Under the pieces are notes generated by a model that had not been told where the DNA came from, searched no databases, and saw only the letters and a list, made by a program, of their open reading frames with translations. This document shows, in pieces, positions 26,163 to 34,407 of a stretch of DNA of 64,000 bases (position 1 is its first letter; each line of letters starts with the position of its first letter). The position numbers and the translations under genes are program-made. Source of the DNA: Paenibacillus popilliae ATCC 14706 (GTDB lineage: Bacteria; Bacillota; Bacilli; Paenibacillales; Paenibacillaceae); the NCBI RefSeq assembly GCF_000315235.1, contig NZ_BALG01000186.1, positions 1 to 64,000 on the forward strand, read 5' to 3'.

Positions 26163-27790
26163 TGAATCAAACAAAAACAGCAGGCAGCGCGATCCTCATT
26201 TGTTTTGTCGTCCTGGCTCTTGTAGGGCCTCTGCTTGCGAATGCAGATCCCTTTGCTTTTGATCATGACAGATTGCTCGCTCCATCAAGCTCGACTTGGC
26301 TTGGCACGAATGCGCTAGGGCAGGATGTATTCAGTCAGTTAAGTTATGGGGCGCGTGCGACCCTGCTTATCGGGGTGGGTGTTGCGATTCTGAGTACCGT
26401 GCTAAGCGGGGTGCTGGGACTTGTGGCAGGGTATGTCAGAAGTCTTGATCCGCTGATTAACGGATTGGCGAACGTACTGCTGGTGCTGCCTTCTTTGCTG
26501 CTGGTGCTTCTGGTAGCCGCCTTTACAACAGGCGGTGTCTGGCAGTTGATGATTACGCTTGGGTTGCTTAGCTGGCCTGGATATATGAGGCTTATCCGAT
26601 CCTCCGTGTTGTCGCTGCGCGAGCGTGAATTCGTGAAAGCGTCCCAGTTGTTTCATGGACGACCATTCTATATCTTGCGAAAACACCTGCTGCCCTTTCT
26701 CGTTCCGTTATTGCGGACGAAGTTCATTGTGTCGTTCCGTCAGGCCGTGACGATGGAGGCGAGCTTGTCCTTCCTTGGACTGGGCGATCCGAACCAACCG
26801 ACGTGGGGAAAAATGCTGGAGCAGGCTTTCCATCACAACGAGACATGGATGACAACGGCCTGGCAATGGACGATTGTTCCGCCCATGCTGGCGCTCCTGC
26901 TGGTTGCGATTGGACTGGCCTTGGTAAGTGAAGGCGAAGATCAACAGGGGAGCCGTTGGCTTCGTTCCCTCAGCCCCAGCAACAAGGTGAAGTTGCTCCC
27001 TGCTTCCCGTGAAGCTGCCTCTGCAACGGATGAACACGTGATTGAGGTTCACGATGTAAGCGTAATTCACAAGGAACGTGCGATATTGCATCCGATGTCT
27101 TTTGCCGTTGCAGCAGGAAGCATTACGGCGATTCTTGGCGAATCAGGCTCAGGTAAAACGACGCTGGCGCGAGCGATATACGGGTTGCTGCCGGATGATG
27201 CGATGAGCGGCTCGGTGTATATTCGCAGTGGCGGCACTGTTGGTGAGAGGATGAATCGTTGGGTCGACGCTGCATTCGTTGCGCAGGATCCGCGACTTGG
27301 CTTTCATCCGCTATTGACCGTTGGGCAGCAATTCATGGAGGCGATGCAGAGGACGGGCGCATCACAGGTTACTGCCGCCGAGCAACGGCTTGTCGCTGCG
27401 CAGGCGTTGCGGGAAGTTCAGCTTCCAGAGCGGCTGCTGGACAGCTATCCGCATGAATTAAGCGGAGGCATGCTTGGCCGCGCAATGATTGCGTTGGCGC
27501 TTATCAACAAGCCAGCCCTGCTGATTGCGGATGAACCGACAGGTGCGCTTGACCCCATCGTCAAGCGGGAAATCTTGCACTTGCTCGTCGATAAAGTAAG
27601 ACAATATGGGATGACCCTGCTTCTAATCACCCATGATGTGCAGGCAGCACTGCGTGTAGCGGATGACGTGATAATGATCAAGGAGGGTCGATTGCTGGAG
27701 CATGCGCCTGTGAAGAAGTGGCTGCCTGAGCCTGCAACGAGCTATAGCCGCGAGCTGCAGGCGCTTATCTCATCGACCAGGCGAGATTAA
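26159..27790 (+). CDS. fused ABC permease (OppC type) and ATPase (OppD type)
   Basis: 543 aa fusion. Residues 1-265 are an OppC/NikC permease (FDHDRLLAPSSSTWLGTNALGQDVFSQL, then MEASLSFLGLGDPNQPTWGK). Residues about 293-543 are a complete ATPase: Walker A GESGSGKTT, Q-loop VAQDP, signature LSGGM (normally LSGGQ), Walker B LLIADEPT and H-loop ITHD. The fusion fixes the stoichiometry of one permease with one ATPase; the second ATPase is the next gene. Confidence 0.9.
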   Translation: MMNQTKTAGSAILICFVVLALVGPLLANADPFAFDHDRLLAPSSSTWLGTNALGQDVFSQLSYGARATLLIGVGVAILSTVLSGVLGLVAGYVRSLDPLINGLANVLLVLPSLLLVLLVAAFTTGGVWQLMITLGLLSWPGYMRLIRSSVLSLREREFVKASQLFHGRPFYILRKHLLPFLVPLLRTKFIVSFRQAVTMEASLSFLGLGDPNQPTWGKMLEQAFHHNETWMTTAWQWTIVPPMLALLLVAIGLALVSEGEDQQGSRWLRSLSPSNKVKLLPASREAASATDEHVIEVHDVSVIHKERAILHPMSFAVAAGSITAILGESGSGKTTLARAIYGLLPDDAMSGSVYIRSGGTVGERMNRWVDAAFVAQDPRLGFHPLLTVGQQFMEAMQRTGASQVTAAEQRLVAAQALREVQLPERLLDSYPHELSGGMLGRAMIALALINKPALLIADEPTGALDPIVKREILHLLVDKVRQYGMTLLLITHDVQAALRVADDVIMIKEGRLLEHAPVKKWLPEPATSYSRELQALISSTRRD

Positions 27791-27810
27791 TAATAGAAGG
27801 AGTGCATGTG

Positions 27811-28539
27811 ATGCTGCTAGAGCTACAGCATATTTCAAAGCGTTTTGGTTTGTCCCTGCCCTTTGCGGTACAGAATGTATCTTTCTCCATCTCCGCGCGT
27901 GAAGTATTTGCGCTCGTAGGGGAAAGCGGATCCGGAAAATCAACGCTGGCCGAGCTCATTGCCGGTTTGCAGCAGCCGACGGAGGGGCGTATATTGTGGA
28001 AGGGTGTTCCCCTAAAGTCGCAGGCGAACGTGCAAATCGTATTTCAAAACCCGGAGCGCTCGCTCAATCCGTACTGGAAGATCAAAGACATCATTGCCGA
28101 GCCGCTTCTGTTGAACCAATGGACGCGCTTGGCGGCGCAACGAAAAGCCAACGAACTGATGGAACGAGTTCACCTGCCTCACGAGCTATTAGAGCGACGG
28201 CCCGCTGAATGCTCAGGCGGACAGAAGCAGCGTATCGCCATCGCGCGTGCGTTGGCGCTGGAACCTGAATTGCTCATTGCCGATGAAATCACATCGGCCC
28301 TTGATCCGATGACGGAACGGGACATTATTAGCTTGCTGGCGGAGGTGAAGCAGGATCGTAACATGTCCATCCTATTTATTACCCACCGGCTTGAAACGAT
28401 TTACGGCTTCGCCGATGTTGTCGCTGTCATGAACAACGGCATGCTGCTTGAGAGCGGAGCGACAGAGGACATCATGCTGCATCCCGCTAACGCCTATACG
28501 CGATCATTTATAGAGGCTTGTTATGATGACAATGCTTAG
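27811..28539 (+). CDS. ABC importer ATP-binding protein (OppF type)
   Basis: 242 aa from ATG 27811, with AAGGAG 8 nt upstream; GTG codons at 27802 and 27808 are closer to or inside the ribosome site. Walker A GESGSGKST, Q-loop VFQNPERSLNP, signature CSGGQKQR, Walker B LLIADEITSALD (Ile in place of Pro) and H-loop ITHR. Fifth importer component; its end abuts the next ORF. Confidence 0.9.
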   Translation: MLLELQHISKRFGLSLPFAVQNVSFSISAREVFALVGESGSGKSTLAELIAGLQQPTEGRILWKGVPLKSQANVQIVFQNPERSLNPYWKIKDIIAEPLLLNQWTRLAAQRKANELMERVHLPHELLERRPAECSGGQKQRIAIARALALEPELLIADEITSALDPMTERDIISLLAEVKQDRNMSILFITHRLETIYGFADVVAVMNNGMLLESGATEDIMLHPANAYTRSFIEACYDDNA

Positions 28540-28546
28540 GGAAGGT

Positions 28547-29185
28547 ATGGACCGCAAGATGACGGAGCCGATAAAAATCGCTTATGTAGATTCCTATTCG
28601 GACAGTCCCTCACGTGTGTATCGGCATGAATTGTACGAAAACCGCTTAGAGCGCGTGTACTTATACGAAATGACGATAGATAAACTGGCATCCTACGGCG
28701 CGGTGATTGTGCCCAATACGATTGACGAGGAATTTTTATATCAGCGTCGAGATTGGATCGCGATGTTTCTGGAACAGGAACGTGTTGTCGTGTCTTTTGC
28801 CCAAAATTTTTTGCCGTGGCTGCCCGGCGATCGCTTGTGGATTCGTAGTTCGCTCGACATCCATGAGCGGACCATACTTGCCCATGATGAGCATCCGCTC
28901 TTTCACGGTGTCACAGAGTATGATTTGAATTATCGGCGCGGGGTCAAAGGTTTTTTCTCACGGGGCTATTTCGAGGCTCCTGCCCATGCGGAGATCGCAC
29001 TTAAGGATAATGCGGGTCAGACCGTTGTCTATATTGATCGTCACACGACCAGAGGCACGATTCTGGCAGGCGCCGGAACCGATCTGCTGGGATACGGATT
29101 GTCCGATACGACGACCGCGCGAAGATTAGGGCTACAACTGCTGGCTTGGATCGATAGAGAGTCTCATTGTAAGCGGACTTTTTAA
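28547..29185 (+). CDS. class I glutamine-amidotransferase-fold protein A (ThuA/flavodoxin-like), function unknown
   Basis: About 212 aa (ATG 28547; a second at 28559). Rossmann-like opening IKIAYVDSYSDSPSRVYRHE, then YGAVIVPNTIDEEFLYQRRD and VVVSFAQNFLPWLPG at the position of the nucleophile elbow, with no catalytic Cys there. Ends GTILAGAGTDLLGYG. It is clearly related to the next gene (shared VP-x(5)-E-L, FLEQ/YLEQ, PWL, HPLF, VxxDR). Immediately downstream of the ATPase gene, hence part of the importer operon. Perhaps processes or senses the imported ligand; not established. Confidence 0.6.
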   Translation: MDRKMTEPIKIAYVDSYSDSPSRVYRHELYENRLERVYLYEMTIDKLASYGAVIVPNTIDEEFLYQRRDWIAMFLEQERVVVSFAQNFLPWLPGDRLWIRSSLDIHERTILAHDEHPLFHGVTEYDLNYRRGVKGFFSRGYFEAPAHAEIALKDNAGQTVVYIDRHTTRGTILAGAGTDLLGYGLSDTTTARRLGLQLLAWIDRESHCKRTF

Positions 29186-29210
29186 CTACCTAATAAAAGG
29201 AGTTTACACG

Positions 29211-29840
29211 ATGAAGACAGCCATATTATACGGCGGTATCAGCTACCAGCATTATTTTTTTACGAGCAAGGACGGAAAGTACAGTCAGCGGTTCACGGAT
29301 AAAATATACATATTGGATTTGCGTCGAACCGAACTGCGGCAATATGATTACGTCATTGTACCTACTCGCTTGAATCAAGAACTACTGTGCGAGCATGCGG
29401 AGCAGTTCTGTCAATACCTGGAGCAGGGAGGACACATCATCAGCTTCGGGGAGATCGAGAAGCCGTGGCTCTCTCCCGTCAGATGGAAGTTTTACCCGAC
29501 GAATTTCTACTGGTGGGTGAATCCAGGCGCAGATTTGCCATTGTATCCGGTTGATGCCCAACATCCATTATTTCAAAACATTTCGGTCCATGATGCGAAG
29601 TGGCACTATCATGGTGTGTTTCGGTTGGAAGCGGGGACAGGAGTGGAGCCTGTCCTCGTGAATGAACTGGGAGAAGCGATTATTTGCGTCGATCGGCAAT
29701 CCCACCAAGGAAATATGTATATGACAACGTTGGATCCGGACTATCATATCGGACAAGGGTTTATTCCCAAAGTGGAAACGTTCCTGGATGGGTATCTTGC
29801 CTGGATCGAAGAAGATATCAGAAGTTCCGTAACGTCATGA
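29211..29840 (+). CDS. class I glutamine-amidotransferase-fold protein B, paralogue of the preceding gene
   Basis: 209 aa. AAGGAG lies 8 nt before the ATG and 25 bp after the previous gene. Opening AILYGGISYQHYF, then YDYVIVPTRLNQELL, HIISFGEIEKPWLSP, HPLFQNISVHDAKWHYHGVF and ICVDRQSHQGNMYM. Same layout as protein A and likewise without a canonical Cys-His-Glu triad. The pair could form a heterodimer (inference). Function unknown. Confidence 0.6.
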   Translation: MKTAILYGGISYQHYFFTSKDGKYSQRFTDKIYILDLRRTELRQYDYVIVPTRLNQELLCEHAEQFCQYLEQGGHIISFGEIEKPWLSPVRWKFYPTNFYWWVNPGADLPLYPVDAQHPLFQNISVHDAKWHYHGVFRLEAGTGVEPVLVNELGEAIICVDRQSHQGNMYMTTLDPDYHIGQGFIPKVETFLDGYLAWIEEDIRSSVTS

Positions 29841-30014
29841 TGTACGATGGGGGAAAATCTTTTTTCAAAGTCGTCCCGCATGATTACGGAAGTATGGTAG
29901 TATTTATTGGAGAGAGAGCAATCTCTTTCCTTATTTAGCTTATGCGCGGGTATATCATATGACGCTGTACGATTCACAGGATGATCTATAAATCTAATAT
30001 TATATCGTAAAAGG

Positions 30015-31148
30015 ATGTGTTGCCCGATTAAAGCCGTTGTCTATCGTCATGGTGAATTCAAGGTAATGGAAATTTCAGATTTGCATCCCAATCAAGATCA
30101 AATGGTAGTCGAACCATTGGCGGTTGGGATATGTGGAAGCGATCTTTCTGCTGTAGAACATACGGAGGATTTCCTGGATAGCGTACGCAAAGCTGGCAGT
30201 ACCGGCCAAATATTCGATCCCGACAAGGATCTGGTATTAGGGCATGAGTTTACAGCCAAGGTTGTGGAGGTGGGGGAGAATGTCACAGATTATGCACCTG
30301 GAGATCTCATCGTCGTACTGCCGTGGGTGATTGGCGATAATGGAATTTTGTATACCGTCGGTTATTCCAATGACTACCCGGGGGGACTAGCAGAGCGAGT
30401 ACTTGTCGGTAACGGAGGCCACTTCAAAATCCCTGATGGAATAAATCCGTGCCATGCTGCGGTTACCGAGCCTCTTGCAGCCGGATACAACAGCGTGATT
30501 AGAGCCGACATCACGACACAGGGGGGAGCGCTTGTCACGGGTGCAGGTACGGTAGGCTTGGGAGCCGTAATTGCGCTGGCATCCCGGGGCATCTATCCCA
30601 TCGTTGTGTCCGACCCATCGGCTAAACGACGGGAAACCGCCGTTAAATATGGAGCTCACGTGGTTGTAAATCCCGTGGAAGAAAACCCAGTAGAAGTATA
30701 TCAGCAGGTAGCATCTGATCAGCAACGAATGTACGTGTTTGAGGCGTCTGGAGTCAAAAATCTGATTTACAACATGGTTGATTCCGTTCCGCATTACACC
30801 AAATTTCTGGTTGTAGGTGCGTCCATGGAGGACAATCTGATCAGACCTGCAGTTCTCATCAATAAAAATATAACGTTGGAGTTTATTACGGGCCCCGGTT
30901 ATGGTGAAACATCCTATGTTGCTTTAAGCGAAACCTTCAATGATTTGAAGGAAGGCAAGTTTGACCCTGCTGAAATCATTACCGCCTACGCCGGATTTGG
31001 GGGTGTGGGGAAAGCATTCGCTGCACTGCGTCCGGGTAGTGACCAAAAAATCGAGCAAGTTAAAATTCTGATTTTGCCATTCTTGAATGGAGAAGGGCTT
31101 TATGCAGCGGAACAGGTCGATTTACCAAGAAATAATGAAGTATACTAA
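30015..31148 (+). CDS. zinc-dependent medium-chain dehydrogenase
   Basis: 377 aa MDR-family enzyme. Catalytic zinc ligands in GICGSD and GHEF and nucleotide-binding motif VTGAGTVGLGAVIAL. The four-Cys structural zinc loop is absent, as in some threonine/sorbitol dehydrogenase-like members. Substrate unknown. The ATG at 30015 touches the AAAAGG ribosome site, so a non-ATG start slightly downstream (ATT 30027) is possible. It is 174 bp after the amidotransferase-fold genes and 22 bp before the MFS gene. Confidence 0.8.
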   Translation: MCCPIKAVVYRHGEFKVMEISDLHPNQDQMVVEPLAVGICGSDLSAVEHTEDFLDSVRKAGSTGQIFDPDKDLVLGHEFTAKVVEVGENVTDYAPGDLIVVLPWVIGDNGILYTVGYSNDYPGGLAERVLVGNGGHFKIPDGINPCHAAVTEPLAAGYNSVIRADITTQGGALVTGAGTVGLGAVIALASRGIYPIVVSDPSAKRRETAVKYGAHVVVNPVEENPVEVYQQVASDQQRMYVFEASGVKNLIYNMVDSVPHYTKFLVVGASMEDNLIRPAVLINKNITLEFITGPGYGETSYVALSETFNDLKEGKFDPAEIITAYAGFGGVGKAFAALRPGSDQKIEQVKILILPFLNGEGLYAAEQVDLPRNNEVY

Positions 31149-31170
31149 TTTTATGTTAAAGAGGTGAACA

Positions 31171-32412
31171 ATGCTGTTCTGCTCTATTAACTATTCAACA
31201 TACCGCTGGGTGATGCTGATTCTATCGGCTTTAACCGCCCTTGTTCCAACCATTGTTTTTGTAGGTCCCACTGTATTTATTCCAATGATGATGACTGATT
31301 TGAATATTACGACAGCTGAAGCGGGAGTCATGGTTACGATTGTTCTGCTTGGAGCTGGTTTGACCGGATCTATAGGAGGTCCTCTCATGGGTAGAATCGG
31401 CATCAAGCACACTCGCACGGTTGCCATGCTCTTTTATACCTTAGGTGGTCTGGTGCCCCTGTTTACGTCAAGCTATATTGTATTATTAATGAGTCGCATT
31501 TTAATCGGGATTGGAATGGGAATTGCGGCGGGAACATCGGTCGCGGTTACCATGGATTGGTATCCGCCTAAGGAGCGGCCTCTAATCAATTCCTTGAACT
31601 CCGTCCTCTCACTTGCAGGAGCGTTCATAGCCCTGGCAGTAGCTATTCCAATTTACAATCTGGTCGGGCAAAATTGGAAGCTCACGCTCGAATGGTTTGG
31701 AGTGGCCATGCTGATTACCACGGTTCTCTGGATATTATTTGCAAGGAACAACGTAAAAGCGAGAATGGACATGGCGCCAAGAGGTCAAGAGAAACGATCA
31801 TATCAAACAGAAAGCTTGCTGAAATCGGTAATAAAGAGAAAAGAAGTTATTTTGCTGGTCATTGCTTATTTATCCTTTATGTTGTCTACCCAGAGTTTGC
31901 AGACTTTTTTGCCTACCTACTTCCAGACGGATCTGGGAATGAGCGCTGCCAAATCGGGAACAATCACAAGTCTGATCTCACTGGCCTCGGTTGTTGCCGG
32001 TCTGATCGTCGGGATCTTGATGGCTGCACTGGGAAGACGGAAAATATTTATGTGGCCGCTGCTGACTTTGCTTCTGGTTGGATGCATAGGCTCGGTTACT
32101 TTATCCGATGGAATGATGTTGTATGTTTCCGTAATCCTCATCGGACTTGCTTTAGATGGCTGGTTGCCAGCCATGTTTACGAGTCTCATGGAACTGGGCG
32201 GAATGACTCCAGAGCGCGCGGGTGCAGCGCAAGGGCTTATCCTGAGCGTGGGCATGTTCGGGGGAGCCGTCTCGACGCTTGTCATCGGTTGGCTGGCAGC
32301 GTACATCGGACTTCGAGACGCCCTGTTATACTTCAGCTTTTTGACCGTATTTGCGATTATCTCTACCGCGGTGCTTCCGGAAACCGGTCCTAAAGGGAGA
32401 AATAAACGATAA
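31171..32412 (+). CDS. MFS transporter
   Basis: 413 aa, 12 hydrophobic segments. Loop 2-3 signature GGPLMGRIGIKHTR and the central repeat GLIVGILMAALGRRKIF. Resembles the CynX/NarK-like branch of MFS; substrate unknown. AGAGGTG precedes the ATG; probably co-transcribed with the dehydrogenase. Confidence 0.85.
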   Translation: MLFCSINYSTYRWVMLILSALTALVPTIVFVGPTVFIPMMMTDLNITTAEAGVMVTIVLLGAGLTGSIGGPLMGRIGIKHTRTVAMLFYTLGGLVPLFTSSYIVLLMSRILIGIGMGIAAGTSVAVTMDWYPPKERPLINSLNSVLSLAGAFIALAVAIPIYNLVGQNWKLTLEWFGVAMLITTVLWILFARNNVKARMDMAPRGQEKRSYQTESLLKSVIKRKEVILLVIAYLSFMLSTQSLQTFLPTYFQTDLGMSAAKSGTITSLISLASVVAGLIVGILMAALGRRKIFMWPLLTLLLVGCIGSVTLSDGMMLYVSVILIGLALDGWLPAMFTSLMELGGMTPERAGAAQGLILSVGMFGGAVSTLVIGWLAAYIGLRDALLYFSFLTVFAIISTAVLPETGPKGRNKR

Positions 32413-32431
32413 ACTAACTCCATTTTTGAAA

Positions 32432-33041
32432 ATGAAAAAAACGAGTATCGAAGAGAGCACATTATTGATTAGAAGTTTCTTGTCCGTATACCCGTTTCTT
32501 ACGAGGAGCGGGTCATCAATATGGTGGATAGAAGCACTACAATTAGTGCGAATTGTAAGCGTAGCTTCTCGTGAGATTCGAACGAGCGATAATACATTTT
32601 GGATAACAGATAGAGAAGGAAATGAAATAAAAGGTTTATTTGGATGCAATATTTAAACCGAAAAGGTATGCAGGCAATACAATTGCCAACCACTTGTTAG
32701 GACTCATGAATGAATACTTGAAACAAGTTGATAATCAGATGGAGGAGAAGCAGGGAGATCTACGAGAATTAAGAAAGCGTATTGAAGAGAATGATATGGA
32801 AGCGTTTATAACCATTGTAAAGCTACTACTTGATGAACGATTGGATGAAACGATTCCGCTATATTTTAAAATGAGTGGTTTTACGTTATCGGAAGAGCAG
32901 AAAGTGTGTCGGACACCTGATCTGAGTTGTGGTTATGATCAACGAAGAGTACGAAATGCGATAATTAGCGTTTGCATAGCTCATCTGCTGCGTGGATGGC
33001 GTAGACGAACAAGGCTGTCGAGAACGTCTCGCCAGCCTTAG
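32432..33041 (+). pseudogene. frameshifted gene of unknown function
   Basis: Two overlapping frames: 32432-32656 (MKKTSIEESTLLIRSFLSVY to REGNEIKGLFGCNI) and about 32640-33041 (DAIFKPKRYAGNT, a helical EEKQGDLRELRKRIEE stretch, LDETIPLYFKMSGF). AT-rich compared with its neighbours. Read together they look like one product broken near 32645, with the last part (after SEEQ) also out of frame. Not recognised; it could be mobile-element cargo. Confidence 0.4.
33011..33039 (-). terminator. hairpin terminator of the SMR pair
   Basis: AAGGCTG-t-CGAGA-ACG-TCTCG-c-CAGCCTT, one mismatched pair inside. 26 bp beyond the stop of the second SMR gene on the minus strand, followed by TTGTT. Confidence 0.6.
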
Positions 33042-33064
33042 CTTCCCGGACGGGAAAATCCTAT

Positions 33065-33379
33065 TTATGACACCAGCTTTAATCCCATAACGCCAACAAT
33101 AATCAGGGCCAAGCTGACAAGACGGGCCGCGCTTGTGGACTCTTCGAAAAAGATCATATTCATCAACACGGCACCTGCTGTTCCGATGCCAATCCATACT
33201 GCATAAGCGATACTCAATTGCAAGTAGCCGAATGCCTGATACAACAGAGCGAAGGAGAGCGCAAACCCGCCCACAAATAATGCGCCATTGCGGATATTCT
33301 TTTTCTGGCTAAACAGCTTTAATCCCACAACGCCAGTGATTTCACTTATCGAAGCTAAAATAACAAATAACCACCCCAT
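33065..33379 (-). CDS. small multidrug resistance (SMR) efflux subunit 2
   Basis: 104 aa, four transmembrane helices. The essential helix-1 glutamate is in ASISEITGVVGLK and the signature AYAVWIGIGTAGAVLM is present. Start overlaps the stop of the upstream SMR gene (TAATG). Paired SMR proteins of this type usually act as heterodimers; the TetR-SMR-SMR order is like B. subtilis yvdTSR. Confidence 0.88.
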   Translation of the reverse strand: MGWLFVILASISEITGVVGLKLFSQKKNIRNGALFVGGFALSFALLYQAFGYLQLSIAYAVWIGIGTAGAVLMNMIFFEESTSAARLVSLALIIVGVMGLKLVS

Positions 33380-33717
33380 TATTGAAGACTCCTTTCTTCC
33401 CCTTTATTATCAGCCAGCTTCAAACCAACCACTCCGGCGACAAGCATTCCAATGAAGAGCAATTTTAACCCGCTTAACTCTCCATTAAAAAAGAAGTAAT
33501 CCATCAATACGGTTCCAATTGAACCTACTCCGGCAAAGACGGCATAGACGGTTCCGGTAGGCAGCCCCTCACAGGCTTTGGACAGACAATAAAAATCAAC
33601 GATAATGACACCTACGAGCAGTATCCAAGACCATAGTGAATCTGCCGTTCTAAATCCAAAAACCCAGACCATCTCTAATAAACACGTGGCAACCACATAC
33701 ATCCAATATTTGTTCAT
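33379..33717 (-). CDS. small multidrug resistance (SMR) efflux subunit 1
   Basis: 112 aa from MNKYWMYV, with GGAGGTGG 9 nt before the ATG (a GTG/ATG at 33732 lies inside that site). Helix-1 glutamate in LLEMVWVFGF; signature VYAVFAGVGSIGTVLMDY. Translationally coupled to subunit 2. An operator-like palindrome is 19 bp upstream. Confidence 0.88.
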   Translation of the reverse strand: MNKYWMYVVATCLLEMVWVFGFRTADSLWSWILLVGVIIVDFYCLSKACEGLPTGTVYAVFAGVGSIGTVLMDYFFFNGELSGLKLLFIGMLVAGVVGLKLADNKGEERSLQ

Positions 33718-33735
33718 CTTATCCACCTCCATATG

Positions 33736-33752
33736 AATGACATTCAGTCATT
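33736..33752. promoter_or_regulatory. TetR operator at the SMR promoter
   Basis: AATGACATTCAGTCATT, a palindrome with AATGAC/GTCATT half-sites and a 5-bp spacer, lying between the TetR gene end and the SMR start. The same half-sites and spacing occur upstream of the TetR gene. Confidence 0.75.
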
Positions 33753-33774
33753 ATTGTAGAAAAGAAGACATCCT

Positions 33775-34344
33775 TTACGGGCGCAAAGCATGCTCTAACA
33801 ATGTCAGTAATTCAGCTCTTTGATTGGTTTCATTTTGTGAATCATACGCATCATATAAAAAGACTTGCTCCGCGGCAGATTCAATCAGCCCAAGCACTAA
33901 TTTGGCTGTGCGAGCCGGATCCAGGTTTTCACGAACGAGGCGGCGCTTTTTGTTCGTGTCGAACAGAGAAGCTACCAAGTCGTAAAGCGGAGTATATATT
34001 TTTTCCCATTCACTCATATGCTCTGTTGTGGAAAGGCCTGCATAGACAAGAACGGAAACGTCACGAAATTCACCCGTTACCTGAAAGATAGCATCCACCA
34101 ATTGACTTAGTTGTTCTGTTAACGGATCTTCCAATGAAACCGTGGCTTCAATTTTCTTCATAAATTGTAAAACAATTTGCTCCGCAATGACAGGCATTAC
34201 CGATAATTTAGAGGGGAAATACAAATAAAACGTTCCCTGAGCAATCTCGGCCTTTTGGACAATGTCTGATATTTTGGCTTTTTCAATCCCTTTCTCTTTA
34301 AAAACTTCGATGGACGCATGAACGATCTTTTCTCTTTTGTCCAT
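33775..34344 (-). CDS. TetR-family repressor of the SMR pair
   Basis: 189 aa from MDKREKIVHAS, with GGGAGG 8 nt before this ATG. N-terminal HTH KAKISDIVQKAEIAQGTFYL YFPSKL; C-terminal ligand domain. Located directly upstream of the SMR genes, same strand, with matching operators before each, so it probably represses both itself and the efflux pair until a toxic cation binds. Confidence 0.88.
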   Translation of the reverse strand: MDKREKIVHASIEVFKEKGIEKAKISDIVQKAEIAQGTFYLYFPSKLSVMPVIAEQIVLQFMKKIEATVSLEDPLTEQLSQLVDAIFQVTGEFRDVSVLVYAGLSTTEHMSEWEKIYTPLYDLVASLFDTNKKRRLVRENLDPARTAKLVLGLIESAAEQVFLYDAYDSQNETNQRAELLTLLEHALRP

Positions 34345-34364
34345 ATAAAGTACCTCCCGCTCAA

Positions 34365-34381
34365 AATGACTGAACGTCATT
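34365..34381. promoter_or_regulatory. TetR operator at its own promoter
   Basis: AATGACTGAACGTCATT has the same AATGAC-N5-GTCATT arrangement as 33736-33752 and lies 21 bp upstream of the TetR start codon, which implies autoregulation. Confidence 0.75.
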
Positions 34382-34407
34382 CATTATAATAGGAAAATTT
34401 ATAGCAG

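Noticed and set aside
31674-32393. 239-codon plus-strand ORF inside the MFS gene
   Set aside because: Out-of-frame shadow of a clear transporter.
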